A program made the position numbers and the translations under genes. The notes beneath the pieces were generated by a model. That model was not told the origin of the DNA, did not search any database, and saw only the letters and a program-made list of their open reading frames with translations. Shown here piece after piece: positions 1-7,734 of a stretch of DNA of 64,000 bases (position 1 is its first letter; the number at the start of each line of letters is the position of its first letter). Source of the stretch: Myxococcaceae bacterium (GTDB taxonomy: Bacteria > Myxococcota > Myxococcia > Myxococcales > Myxococcaceae); the NCBI GenBank assembly GCA_017881265.1, contig JADGRA010000023.1, positions 62,001 to 126,000 on the forward strand. The letters run 5' to 3'.

Positions 1-1
1 C

Positions 2-469
2 GCCGCCCATGGCACGCTGGTGGTGTGCGACGAGATTGACCTCGGGGACCTGCACTTCTACGACGCCGCGCTGGACGTGCTGAAGGACCCGAAGGTGGAC
101 CTGGTGGTGGGCAGCAAGGCCGCCCGCGGCGCGGTGGACAGGCGGCCCATGCTGCGGCGGGTGGCCACCCGGGTGCACAACGGGCTCTTACGCCTGCTGT
201 TGGACTTCCAGGGCACGGACACCCACGGCCTGAAGGCCTTTCGCCGGGAGCGCCTTCTTCCGGTGGTGGAGGCGTGCGTGGTGGACCGGGACGTCTTCGC
301 GAGCGAGCTGGTCATCCGCGCCTGGCGGGCGGGCTTGCGGGTGCTGGAGATTCCCATCGAGTTGCGCGAGAAGCGCAAGCCCACCATCAACCTGTACAAG
401 CGCGTCCCCAACGTGCTGCGCAACGTGGCCAAACTGGTGTGGGTGGTGCGCCTCAAGGGCGGCGCATGA
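2..469 (+). CDS. Family 2 glycosyltransferase, C-terminal part (cut by window start)
   Basis: The reading frame is open from base 2, so the true start lies before the window; an internal GTG at 20 is not a credible start because conserved sequence precedes it ([11 protein letters not shown], with an acidic DEID motif in the place of the metal-binding DxD region). The visible 155 residues match the C-terminal half of dolichyl-phosphate-mannose synthase-like GT2 enzymes, including an [17 protein letters not shown] tail. Such enzymes transfer a sugar from a nucleotide sugar to a polyprenyl phosphate or glycan at the inner membrane. The stop overlaps the next gene's ATG (ATGA), so it is probably translationally coupled to a deacetylase and belongs to an envelope glycan or glycolipid operon. 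The acceptor is unknown. Confidence 0.8.
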   Translation, partial: AAHGTLVVCDEIDLGDLHFYDAALDVLKDPKVDLVVGSKAARGAVDRRPMLRRVATRVHNGLLRLLLDFQGTDTHGLKAFRRERLLPVVEACVVDRDVFASELVIRAWRAGLRVLEIPIELREKRKPTINLYKRVPNVLRNVAKLVWVVRLKGGA

Positions 470-1410
470 GGCGCGCGTGCGTCTCCGTCGACCTCGACGG
501 GCTGCACCACTATGCGCGCATTCACGGACTGGCCGAGAGCGCGCTCGACGCCCGGGCGCGAGCCCTCCACCTCACCGTGGCGCTGCCGCGGCTGCTGGAG
601 CTGTTCCAGGCGGCGGGCGTCCGCGCCACCCTCTTCGTCGTCGGCGAGGACGTCCACGGCCCCGGGGCCGAGGTCCTGCACCGCGCGGTGCAGGCCGGGC
701 ATGAATTGGCCAGCCACAGCCACACCCACCCCTACGCGCTGGCCCGGGCCGCCCCGGGGCAGCTGGACGAAGAACTGGGCCGGGCGGAGGAGGCGCTGCA
801 GGCCGTCTCCGGCCGCCGGCCGGAGGGCTTCCGGGCCCCGGGCTACACGCTCAGCTCCCCGCTGCTTCAAGCGCTGGTGCGAAGGGGCTACCACTACGAC
901 GCCTCCGTCTTCCCGGCGGTGCCGTACTACCTGGCCAAGGCGGCGGTGCTGTTCGCCATGCGGCTTGCAGGCCGGGCCTCGGCCTCCTCGCTGGACAGCC
1001 CGGCCGTCCTGTGGGCGCCGCGCCAGCCCTACGCGCCGGACGTGGACAGGCCCTACCGCCGCGGGACGGCGCCGCTTGTGGAGTTGCCCATGGCGGTGAC
1101 GCCCGTCCTGCGCGTGCCCTTCTTCGGCACGCTTCTGACGTCGCTGCCCGGCTGGGCCGTGCGCGCGGCCTACCGGGCGGTGGCCGGGGACGACTTCCTG
1201 TCCTTGGAATTGCACGCGGTGGACGTGCTGGACGGCGCGGACGGCATTCCCGGGGCGCTGCTGTCTGTGCAGCGGGACGTGGCGCGTCCGCGTGCGGAGA
1301 AGGAACGCCGCCTGGCCCAGGTGCTGGGCTGGCTGGCCCGGGACTTCCAAACCGCCACCCTGGCCGAGGCGGGCCGGGCGCTGGCGCAGCCTGCGCCGGA
1401 AGGCGCCTAG
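466..1410 (+). CDS. Polysaccharide deacetylase (NodB-type) family protein
   Basis: A 314-residue carbohydrate esterase family 4-like protein. Family motifs are visible: an acidic pair near the N-terminus (SVDLDGL, residues 6-12), the metal-binding HSHTHP motif near residue 83 and the arginine motif GFRAPGYT near 125. These enzymes remove N- or O-acyl groups from glycans or from lipid-linked sugars (as ArnD does). The ATG at 466 overlaps the preceding stop and is preferred over an upstream GTG that would run deep into the glycosyltransferase. With the neighbouring glycosyltransferase, acyltransferase and SDR it suggests processing of a lipid-linked sugar, which is inference. No signal peptide is evident, so it probably acts in the cytoplasm or on the inner membrane face. 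Confidence 0.85.
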   Translation: MRRACVSVDLDGLHHYARIHGLAESALDARARALHLTVALPRLLELFQAAGVRATLFVVGEDVHGPGAEVLHRAVQAGHELASHSHTHPYALARAAPGQLDEELGRAEEALQAVSGRRPEGFRAPGYTLSSPLLQALVRRGYHYDASVFPAVPYYLAKAAVLFAMRLAGRASASSLDSPAVLWAPRQPYAPDVDRPYRRGTAPLVELPMAVTPVLRVPFFGTLLTSLPGWAVRAAYRAVAGDDFLSLELHAVDVLDGADGIPGALLSVQRDVARPRAEKERRLAQVLGWLARDFQTATLAEAGRALAQPAPEGA

Positions 1411-1478
1411 GGCCCGCCCACGAAGGCCCCCTCGGGGGGCTTGGGGAGTGCTTCCACCGGCCCTGGCCGAGCGTGCTA

Positions 1479-2339
1479 ATGGAAGGGAAACCCGTGCTCG
1501 AGAATCTTGCCGACGAGGTGAAGCGCTCGCTGCGCAGTTGGACGGACACCCTCGCCGGGGAGCGGGCGGGTGCGCTGCGGACGTTGCGGCGGCCGGCCAA
1601 TGAATTCGGGGTGGACCGCTTCGGCTTCGACGTCGACTACCTGCTGGCCGCCGCCGCGCCCCTCATCTGGCTGTACAAGCACTACTTCCGGGTGGAGACG
1701 CACGGGATTGAGAAGGTCCCCAAGGGGCGCGTCCTGCTGGTGGCCAACCACGGCGGGCAGCTGCCGTTCGACGGGGCCATGGTGGGCATTTCCATGCTGC
1801 TGGAAGCCAACCCCCCCAGGGCCGTGCGCAGCATGACGGAGAAGTGGGCCGCGACGCTGCCCTTCGTCTCCACGGTCTTCGCCCGCAGCGGGCAGATTGT
1901 CGGCACGCCGGAGAATTGCCGCCGGCTGTTGGAGGCGGACGAGGCCGTCATGGTGTTTCCGGAGGGCGTCCGGGGCATCAGCAAGCTGTGGCCGCAGCGC
2001 TACCAGCTGCAGGACTTCGGCCTCGGCTTCATGCGGTTGGCGCTGGAGACGGCCACGCCCATCGTCCCCATCGGCATCATCGGGGCCGAAGAGCAGGCCC
2101 CGGCGCTGCTCAACCTGAAGCCCCTCGGCAAGCTGATTGGTTTTCCCGCCCTGCCGCTCACCGTGACGCCGCTGCCCTTGCCCACCAAGTACCGGCTGTA
2201 CTTCGGCGACCCGCTGCACTTCACCGGCCTTCCCGACGACGAGGACACTGAGCTGGACAAGAAGGTGCGGGTGGTGAAGTCGGCCATCCAGTCGCTGTTG
2301 CAGCACGGGCTGGAAGAGCGAAAGAACGTGTTCTGGTGA
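1479..2339 (+). CDS. PlsC-like lysophospholipid/glycerol acyltransferase
   Basis: A 286-residue protein starting at ATG 1479. It carries the acyltransferase signature NHGGQLPFD near residue 89 and the block III motif VFPEGVRG near 155. The spacing between catalytic His and Asp is six residues rather than the classical four (HxxxxD); an H-x-G-x-L-P-x-D form occurs in a subfamily of these enzymes, so this is probably a subfamily trait and not damage. Members move a fatty acyl chain from acyl-CoA or acyl-ACP to a glycerol or glycolipid acceptor at the cytoplasmic membrane. It lies 68 bases after the deacetylase and overlaps the SDR gene by four bases (GTGA). The acceptor cannot be told from sequence; glycolipid acylation fits the neighbours. 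Confidence 0.85.
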   Translation: MEGKPVLENLADEVKRSLRSWTDTLAGERAGALRTLRRPANEFGVDRFGFDVDYLLAAAAPLIWLYKHYFRVETHGIEKVPKGRVLLVANHGGQLPFDGAMVGISMLLEANPPRAVRSMTEKWAATLPFVSTVFARSGQIVGTPENCRRLLEADEAVMVFPEGVRGISKLWPQRYQLQDFGLGFMRLALETATPIVPIGIIGAEEQAPALLNLKPLGKLIGFPALPLTVTPLPLPTKYRLYFGDPLHFTGLPDDEDTELDKKVRVVKSAIQSLLQHGLEERKNVFW

Positions 2340-3313
2340 GCGCGGAGAAGAAGAAGGAACGGCCGGTGGTGCTCGTCACCGGCATCAGCGGAAACCTCGG
2401 CCGCTCGCTCACCAAGCTGCTCCACCGCCGGGAGCGGATTGTCGGCATCGACCGGCGGCCCTTCCTCGGCGCGCCCAAGGACGTGGAGGTGTTTCAGATT
2501 GATTTGCGGAAGAAGAAGGCCGAGGACGTCTTCCGCCGCTTCCCGGTGAAGGCCGTCATCCACATGGGCATCATGCATGACCCCAGGATGAGCCAGGAGG
2601 AGCACCACAGCTTCAACGTGGTGGGCACCACGCGGATTCTCGACGCCTGCGCGCGCACCGGGGTGAAGAAGGTGGTGGTCCTGAGCTCGGCCAACGTCTA
2701 CGGGCCGTCCCCGGACAACTCCAACTTCCTCACCGAGGACGCCCCGCTGATGGCCGCCTCGCGCTTCTCGGAAGTGCGGGACCTCATCGAGGTGGACATG
2801 CTGGCGCACGGCTTCTTCTGGCGCCACCCGGAGCTGGAGACCGTCATCCTCCGCCCGGTGCACATCCTCGGGCCCACCATCAAGAACGCCCCGTCCAACT
2901 ACCTGCGGCTACGCCACCCTTGGGTGCTGGCCGGTTTTGACCCGATGGTGCAGCTCATCCACCAGGAGGACGCCGCGCGGGCCATGGTGGAGGCGCTTAG
3001 CCCTGGACTCCGGGGCGTCTACAACGTCGTCGGCCCGGGCGAGGTGCCCCTCTCCTCCGTCTTCCGCGAGCTCGGCCGCGCGCCCGTTCCCGTCCCCCAC
3101 GTCCTGGCCCGCCCGCTGCTCAGCCTGCTGTTCCGCTACCGCCTGTCGGGGTTTCCCCCGCCGGAGCTCGACCACATCCAGTTCCTCTGTAACGTGGACG
3201 GCTCGGCCTGGGTGCGCGACGTGGCCTGGGTGCCCCGCTTCTCCATGCGGGAAACCATCCGCAGCGTGGACGGAGAAGCTGCCTTGGGACTGGCGGCGGC
3301 CACTCCGCCCTGA
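2336..3313 (+). CDS. NAD(P)-binding SDR/epimerase-family protein with altered active site
   Basis: A 325-residue extended short-chain dehydrogenase. The nucleotide-binding TGISGNLG motif is at residues 15-22, the DLR of the dinucleotide site follows near 57 and the serine strand VVVLSSANVYGP near 118. Where the catalytic YxxxK is expected the sequence reads FSEVR (F for Tyr, R for Lys), so normal SDR oxidoreduction is doubtful and it may act as an atypical enzyme or a binding protein. Start GTG 2336 overlaps the acyltransferase stop (GTGA). It is the last gene of a four-gene run that ends at a strong terminator. The Y/K loss is inferred by eye alignment and could be misplaced by a few residues. 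Confidence 0.8.
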   Translation: MSAEKKKERPVVLVTGISGNLGRSLTKLLHRRERIVGIDRRPFLGAPKDVEVFQIDLRKKKAEDVFRRFPVKAVIHMGIMHDPRMSQEEHHSFNVVGTTRILDACARTGVKKVVVLSSANVYGPSPDNSNFLTEDAPLMAASRFSEVRDLIEVDMLAHGFFWRHPELETVILRPVHILGPTIKNAPSNYLRLRHPWVLAGFDPMVQLIHQEDAARAMVEALSPGLRGVYNVVGPGEVPLSSVFRELGRAPVPVPHVLARPLLSLLFRYRLSGFPPPELDHIQFLCNVDGSAWVRDVAWVPRFSMRETIRSVDGEAALGLAAATPP

Positions 3314-3480
3314 CACCGCTGTCGCGGTTTGGCCGCACCCGGGCATTTCACTTTAAGTCCTTGTAGCCGCCAAGCCTCTGGAGTCCCTCGCGTTTTCCTC
3401 CGCGGGTGGGCGCGGCATCCCCCTTGCTCTGACGTCCGGACAGCTTTCAAGGTCAGGACGTCCCATGGGGGGACGCCCGG

Positions 3481-3525
3481 CGCCCACCGCTTCGGCCGGC
3501 CCCGAGGCGGTGGGCGTGTTTTTTT
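3481..3525 (+). terminator. Rho-independent terminator for the glycosyltransferase-SDR operon
   Basis: A perfect 10-bp stem (3481-3490 pairing with 3507-3516) with a 16-base loop is followed by seven consecutive T at 3519-3525. The T run is on the plus strand, so it terminates the upstream plus-strand operon. It ends inside the stop codon of the convergent lipoprotein gene. Confidence 0.85.
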
Positions 3526-3946
3526 AGTGCGGGGGTGCGAGCTCCGGGAAGGGACCGCCGGCCAGCGCCAGTACCTGCCAGCCTCCGGCTGAAAGCACCC
3601 AGGCGGCGTGCACCTCGGCCGTCGACTCGCTCACCGAGGGCAGTCGCACCCAGCGCATGCGGCTCACCACCACCGCCTGCTTGCCGTCCGGACTCATCTG
3701 CACGTCGATGACTTCCATGTCCGTCACCTCGAGGTCATTGCCCTCCTTGCGCCGCGCGGCGAGGAAGGCCTGCCGACGCGCGGGCACCACCAGCTGCGCC
3801 GCGCCGGCGTAGTCCTGGAAGCGCAGGGACTTCTCGAAGTCCTCCGCGTCCGATTTGAGGTTGGGACCCGGGTCGAACGGGTTGTGCGAGCAGCCCGCCA
3901 GCAGCAGCACGAGCGGGAGCAGGGCCAGGGTGCGAGGGGGACTCAC
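3524..3946 (-). CDS. Small lipoprotein of unknown function
   Basis: A 140-residue protein starting at GTG 3946. It has a lipoprotein signal: a short N-terminus with one Arg, a Leu/Ala-rich stretch and a lipobox LAGC with Cys near residue 19, so it is probably anchored in the inner or outer membrane. The mature part contains a mixed alpha/beta pattern (DLEVTDMEVIDVQMSPDG followed by VVVSRMRWVRLPS) resembling small NTF2-like or DUF-type domains; I do not recognise the family. It stands alone on the minus strand between two plus-strand units and diverges from the TPR gene at 4030, so 3947-4029 should hold both promoters. Confidence 0.75.
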   Translation of the reverse strand: MSPPRTLALLPLVLLLAGCSHNPFDPGPNLKSDAEDFEKSLRFQDYAGAAQLVVPARRQAFLAARRKEGNDLEVTDMEVIDVQMSPDGKQAVVVSRMRWVRLPSVSESTAEVHAAWVLSAGGWQVLALAGGPFPELAPPH

Positions 3947-4029
3947 GGGTGAGTGTGCAGCCTACCATCGCATGGCGACCTGCGCGGACGGCGGTGTTTT
4001 CAGTGCCGTGGTAGCGTCGACACTCTCGA

Positions 4030-7000
4030 ATGGCCAAGTCGCTGGTGGAGCGGTACGAGGAGATCCTCGCCCAGGACCCCACCTCCCACCTCTTCGTTGA
4101 ACTTGCGAACTCGCTCGTCGAGCAGGGCGACAACGCGCGCGCCATCGCGGTGTGCCAGCAGGGCGTCCTCCACAACCAGAGCAGCGTCGCCGGCCGCGTC
4201 ATGTGGGGCAAGGCGCTGATTAACCTGGGCCGCCCCGCCGAGGCGATGGAACAGTTCGACCGGGCGGTGGCCGTCAACCGGGATGACCCGTACGCCTACC
4301 ACCTCATCTGCGAGGTGCTGCTGGCCAAGGGCCTGTACCGCTCGGCCCTGCCGCTGCTTCGCAAGGCGAGCGCGCTCGCCCCGGAGGACGAGGAGCTGCG
4401 GACGTGGCTGGAGCAGACGCAAGGGGCGCTGTCGGGCGGGCCCCCGCCCACCATTCGCCCGAGCAGCCGCACCCTGGCCGAAACCATGGAGCGCACCGAC
4501 CCGGGGCGCCCCCCGCCGCCGGTGCTGAGTCCGGTGCCGCAGCAGGCGCCCCAGGCCCAGGCAGCCCCGGGGGGCAGCACCCCCAGTCCGCTGCTGCGCA
4601 GCTCGCCCTCCGGCCTGTCCCCGGCCCTCTCCTCGCTGTCGGACCTACCGGCGACCTCGCCCTCCAACACCCGCGACATCATCCCCGTGCCGCTTCTGCG
4701 GGACGCGGCGGCGCGGGACGCGGCGGCACGGGAGGAGGCGACGCGGGAGGCGGAGGAGGCACGGGCACCGACGCCCGCGCCGTTTGCCGCCGAGGCCGGC
4801 GTCCTGTCGGAAATTCCGGAATTCTCCGAGGCCTCCACCGTCCCGGCGCTGCCGCGCGCCGGGCTGTCCACCAAGGACACCGAGGCCATTGCCCGGGAAT
4901 TCGAAAAGAACCTGCGCGAGAAGGTGGAGGAGGCGCACCAGGAAAAAAGCTTCCTGCAGCGGCACTGGGCGCAGCTGGCCCTTCTGGTGGTGGTGGCCGC
5001 CGCCGCCGGCACCGGGGCCTGGGCCTTCATCCACACCCGCACCGTCAACCAGGGCCGTACGCTGCGCGATGCCCTTGCCTCCGCGCAGAAGGCCTTCGCC
5101 CGCGACACGGTGTCGGGCTACACGGCGGGCCTCGCCTCGCTGGCGCAGGCCGTCTCCATGGACGCTCGCAGCGAGGAGGCCTGGGCCCTCACTGCGCTGG
5201 GCCATGCGCGGCTGTATGCCGAACATGGCGGGGCGGCGGAGGACAGGGCGCAGGCCGAGGCGGCCCTGGGCCACCCCGGGGTGGCGGAGAAGGCGCCGGC
5301 CGCGGTGCTGGTGAGTCGCTACCTTCTGGCCGATGCCGCCGGCCGCGCGCCGCAGAAGACTGCGGTGGTGAAGAGCACGCTGGACGCCACCGACGTCCAT
5401 GAATTGGCCGGCCGTATTCTGCTGGAGGCCGGGGACGCCAAGACGGCCGTCCTGCGCTTCAAGCGCGCCCTGGAGTTACAGGGCGCCAACGTGCGCGCGC
5501 TGCTGGCCTTGGCCGACTACTACCGGGAGGCCGGCGACGATGCCAACGCGCTGACGTTTTACGCCACCGCCGCCCAGGCCTCGCCGACGCACCCGGCCCG
5601 GGTGCTGGGCGAAGCGGAGAGTCTTCTGGCCCAAGGGCAGGACGTCACGGCCAGCGTGCAGGCGGTGGAGAAGCTGCCGGCCCCGGGCGACACCCTCACC
5701 CCCACCGAGAAGGCCCGGCGCGCCCTGCTCTTGGGCCAGCTGCAGGCGGCCAGCGGCGCCACCGCGCTCGCCGTGCAGACGCTTGCCGACGGCAGCAAGG
5801 CCTTCCCGGACAGAAGCTTCGACTTCCAGCTGGCCCTGGGCGATGCGCTGCGAGCCGGCGGCGACATGCCTGCAGCCCAGGAGGCTTTCGAGGCGGCGAC
5901 GCGGGTGCGGCCGAAGAGTGGGGAGGCGCGCGAAGGACTGGCCCGGGTGCTGCTCGCCCGGGACCGGGAACGCGAGGTGCTGCAGCGCTTCGCCCAGGAC
6001 GACAGCCGGAAGATGGCGCTGTTGCGCGGGGAAGCCGACGTTCGGCTGAAGGACTGGAAGCGCGCGCGCGCGGAGCTGGCGCGCACCCAGGTCCAGGGCC
6101 GTGTCCCGGTGGAGGCGGTGGCCCTGCTGGCCCTGGCGGATGCGGCCGAGGGGGAGGCGGACAAGGCGGTGGCCGTCCTGGAACGGACGCAGGCCTCTGC
6201 CAAGCGCCCCCGTCCGGAAGTCTCGGTGGCGCTTGGCAAAATCTACTGGCAGCGCGGCGTCCTCGACCTGGCGCGGGCGCAGTTTGAAGGGGCCATGAAG
6301 GACCCGCGCGACTGGGAGGGCGCCTGCGCGCTGGGTCGGCTGCTCCTGAGCAAGGGCGCGCCGGACAAGGCGCTCGAGCCGCTCAGCATCTCCGTGCAGC
6401 GCAACGGCAGCCACGGCGAGTCGCGGCACGCCTTCAGCCGGGCGCTGTTGGCCTTGGGCCGGGGCGAGGATGGGCTGCGGCAGGCCGAGGCCTGGCTGGC
6501 CGACAACCCGGCCAGCGCGGCCGCCTCGCGCGACGTGGCCTTCGCGGAGGCCCAGCTGGGCCGCTGGAAGGAGGCGGAAGGCCACCTCAACCGCGCCCTG
6601 CAGAGGGAACCGTCGGACGTGGACGCGCAGCGGCTGCGCGCCCAAGTCCTCTTCGCCAAGGGGGACGTGCGCGGCGGCATGGCGGCGCTGGAAAAGGCCA
6701 ACCGCCTCAACCCCAAGGACGCGGAGACATTCTGCGCCATTGGCCGGGGCTTTCTGCGCCAGCTGAATGCCGCCCAGGCCACCAAGGCCTACTCAGCCGC
6801 GCTGCGCGAGGACCCGGACAGCGTCTGCGGCAAGGTGGGCCAGGTGGCGGTGAAACCCCAGGCCGCGCCTCCCAAGGCCCGCGCCATGCTGCAGACGCTG
6901 TCGGTCCAGGCGCCCAGGGTGTGGGACCGGGCGGCCGCCTCGGCGCTGCTGGCCCGGGTGCTGCTCGCCGCGGGCGCCCTGAAGGAAGCACGCCACGCCG

Positions 7001-7308
7001 CCGAGCAGGCCCTGGTGCAGGGGCCGCTGTTGGCCGACCCCCATGCGGCCCTGGGCCAGGTGCTGCGCAAGCAGCATGACGACGCCAAGGCACGGGAGGA
7101 GCTCGCCCGCGCCGTGCAGCTGGACCCGGGCGACGCCGGCCTGCGCCTGCTTCTGGCCGACGCGCTTGTGGGGGGAAGCGAGGCCGAGGTGGCCCGCGCC
7201 CAGGTGGAGTACCAGACGTTTCTCCGCCTGGCGCCGAAGGCTCCGGACGCCCCCCGGGTGAAGAAGCTGCTGACGGGAGTCAAGAAGAAGGCGGGCCCCG
7301 CCAAGTGA
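4030..7308 (+). CDS. Giant membrane-anchored tetratricopeptide-repeat protein
   Basis: 1092 residues. Residues 1-130 carry about three TPR motifs (for example the A-x-x-QFDRAVAVNRDDPYAY pattern), followed by a long Pro/Ser/Ala-rich linker (about 137-290). A single transmembrane segment lies at about 311-334, then some 750 residues of mostly helical TPR repeats with recurrent A-x-x-x-F-x-x-A-x-x-x-x-P units. The arrangement suggests a cytoplasmic TPR head and a long TPR arm across the membrane, a scaffold for a multiprotein complex. No enzymatic motif is visible. The next gene, a small membrane protein, starts within its stop codon and may be a partner. The gene name and partners are unknown. 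Confidence 0.85.
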   Translation: MAKSLVERYEEILAQDPTSHLFVELANSLVEQGDNARAIAVCQQGVLHNQSSVAGRVMWGKALINLGRPAEAMEQFDRAVAVNRDDPYAYHLICEVLLAKGLYRSALPLLRKASALAPEDEELRTWLEQTQGALSGGPPPTIRPSSRTLAETMERTDPGRPPPPVLSPVPQQAPQAQAAPGGSTPSPLLRSSPSGLSPALSSLSDLPATSPSNTRDIIPVPLLRDAAARDAAAREEATREAEEARAPTPAPFAAEAGVLSEIPEFSEASTVPALPRAGLSTKDTEAIAREFEKNLREKVEEAHQEKSFLQRHWAQLALLVVVAAAAGTGAWAFIHTRTVNQGRTLRDALASAQKAFARDTVSGYTAGLASLAQAVSMDARSEEAWALTALGHARLYAEHGGAAEDRAQAEAALGHPGVAEKAPAAVLVSRYLLADAAGRAPQKTAVVKSTLDATDVHELAGRILLEAGDAKTAVLRFKRALELQGANVRALLALADYYREAGDDANALTFYATAAQASPTHPARVLGEAESLLAQGQDVTASVQAVEKLPAPGDTLTPTEKARRALLLGQLQAASGATALAVQTLADGSKAFPDRSFDFQLALGDALRAGGDMPAAQEAFEAATRVRPKSGEAREGLARVLLARDREREVLQRFAQDDSRKMALLRGEADVRLKDWKRARAELARTQVQGRVPVEAVALLALADAAEGEADKAVAVLERTQASAKRPRPEVSVALGKIYWQRGVLDLARAQFEGAMKDPRDWEGACALGRLLLSKGAPDKALEPLSISVQRNGSHGESRHAFSRALLALGRGEDGLRQAEAWLADNPASAAASRDVAFAEAQLGRWKEAEGHLNRALQREPSDVDAQRLRAQVLFAKGDVRGGMAALEKANRLNPKDAETFCAIGRGFLRQLNAAQATKAYSAALREDPDSVCGKVGQVAVKPQAAPPKARAMLQTLSVQAPRVWDRAAASALLARVLLAAGALKEARHAAEQALVQGPLLADPHAALGQVLRKQHDDAKAREELARAVQLDPGDAGLRLLLADALVGGSEAEVARAQVEYQTFLRLAPKAPDAPRVKKLLTGVKKKAGPAK

Positions 7309-7664
7309 GGCCACAGGCGCCCGCCCCCCGGCTGGCCCAGCTGGTGGTGGCCAACGCGCTCGCCCTGGCGGCGGGCTACCTGGCCCTCGGCCTGTTGGTG
7401 GAGAGCGCGCGACGGCTGTACCCCTCGCGCGGCGTCCTCACCCTCTCCTTCGCCTTGGACGCGCTGCCCGCCGAGGCCCTTGCGCTGTGCGGGCTTCTGG
7501 GGCCGCTGCGCGAGGCCTACCTCGCCGGCACCCTCAGTGAAGCCGGCCTGCGTGCCATCTTCGGCCTGACCGCCCTCGTCGTCATTTTTCTTTTGGCCGC
7601 CGGCCTGGGCCTGGTGCTGGCCGCGCTGCGCCGCGCCTTTCGTCCGTCCGGCCGCATTTCGTGA
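7305..7664 (+). CDS. Small multi-pass membrane protein, function unknown
   Basis: A 119-residue hydrophobic protein with about three membrane-spanning stretches (approximately residues 12-34, 45-66 and 84-109) and a positively charged C-terminal tail. The GTG start overlaps the stop of the TPR gene (GTGA), which implies coupled expression and suggests a membrane partner of that protein. I recognise no family. Confidence 0.65.
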   Translation: MRPQAPAPRLAQLVVANALALAAGYLALGLLVESARRLYPSRGVLTLSFALDALPAEALALCGLLGPLREAYLAGTLSEAGLRAIFGLTALVVIFLLAAGLGLVLAALRRAFRPSGRIS

Positions 7665-7734
7665 ATGACAGGCGACCGGCCGGCAGGCATCCTTCGGCCG
7701 TCGTAATTTTGGGAAAGCGGCGGGGGGCGAGGCG

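Noticed and set aside
58-1350. A 430-codon minus-strand frame opposite the glycosyltransferase and deacetylase genes
   Set aside because: Antisense shadow; the plus-strand products carry recognisable family motifs.
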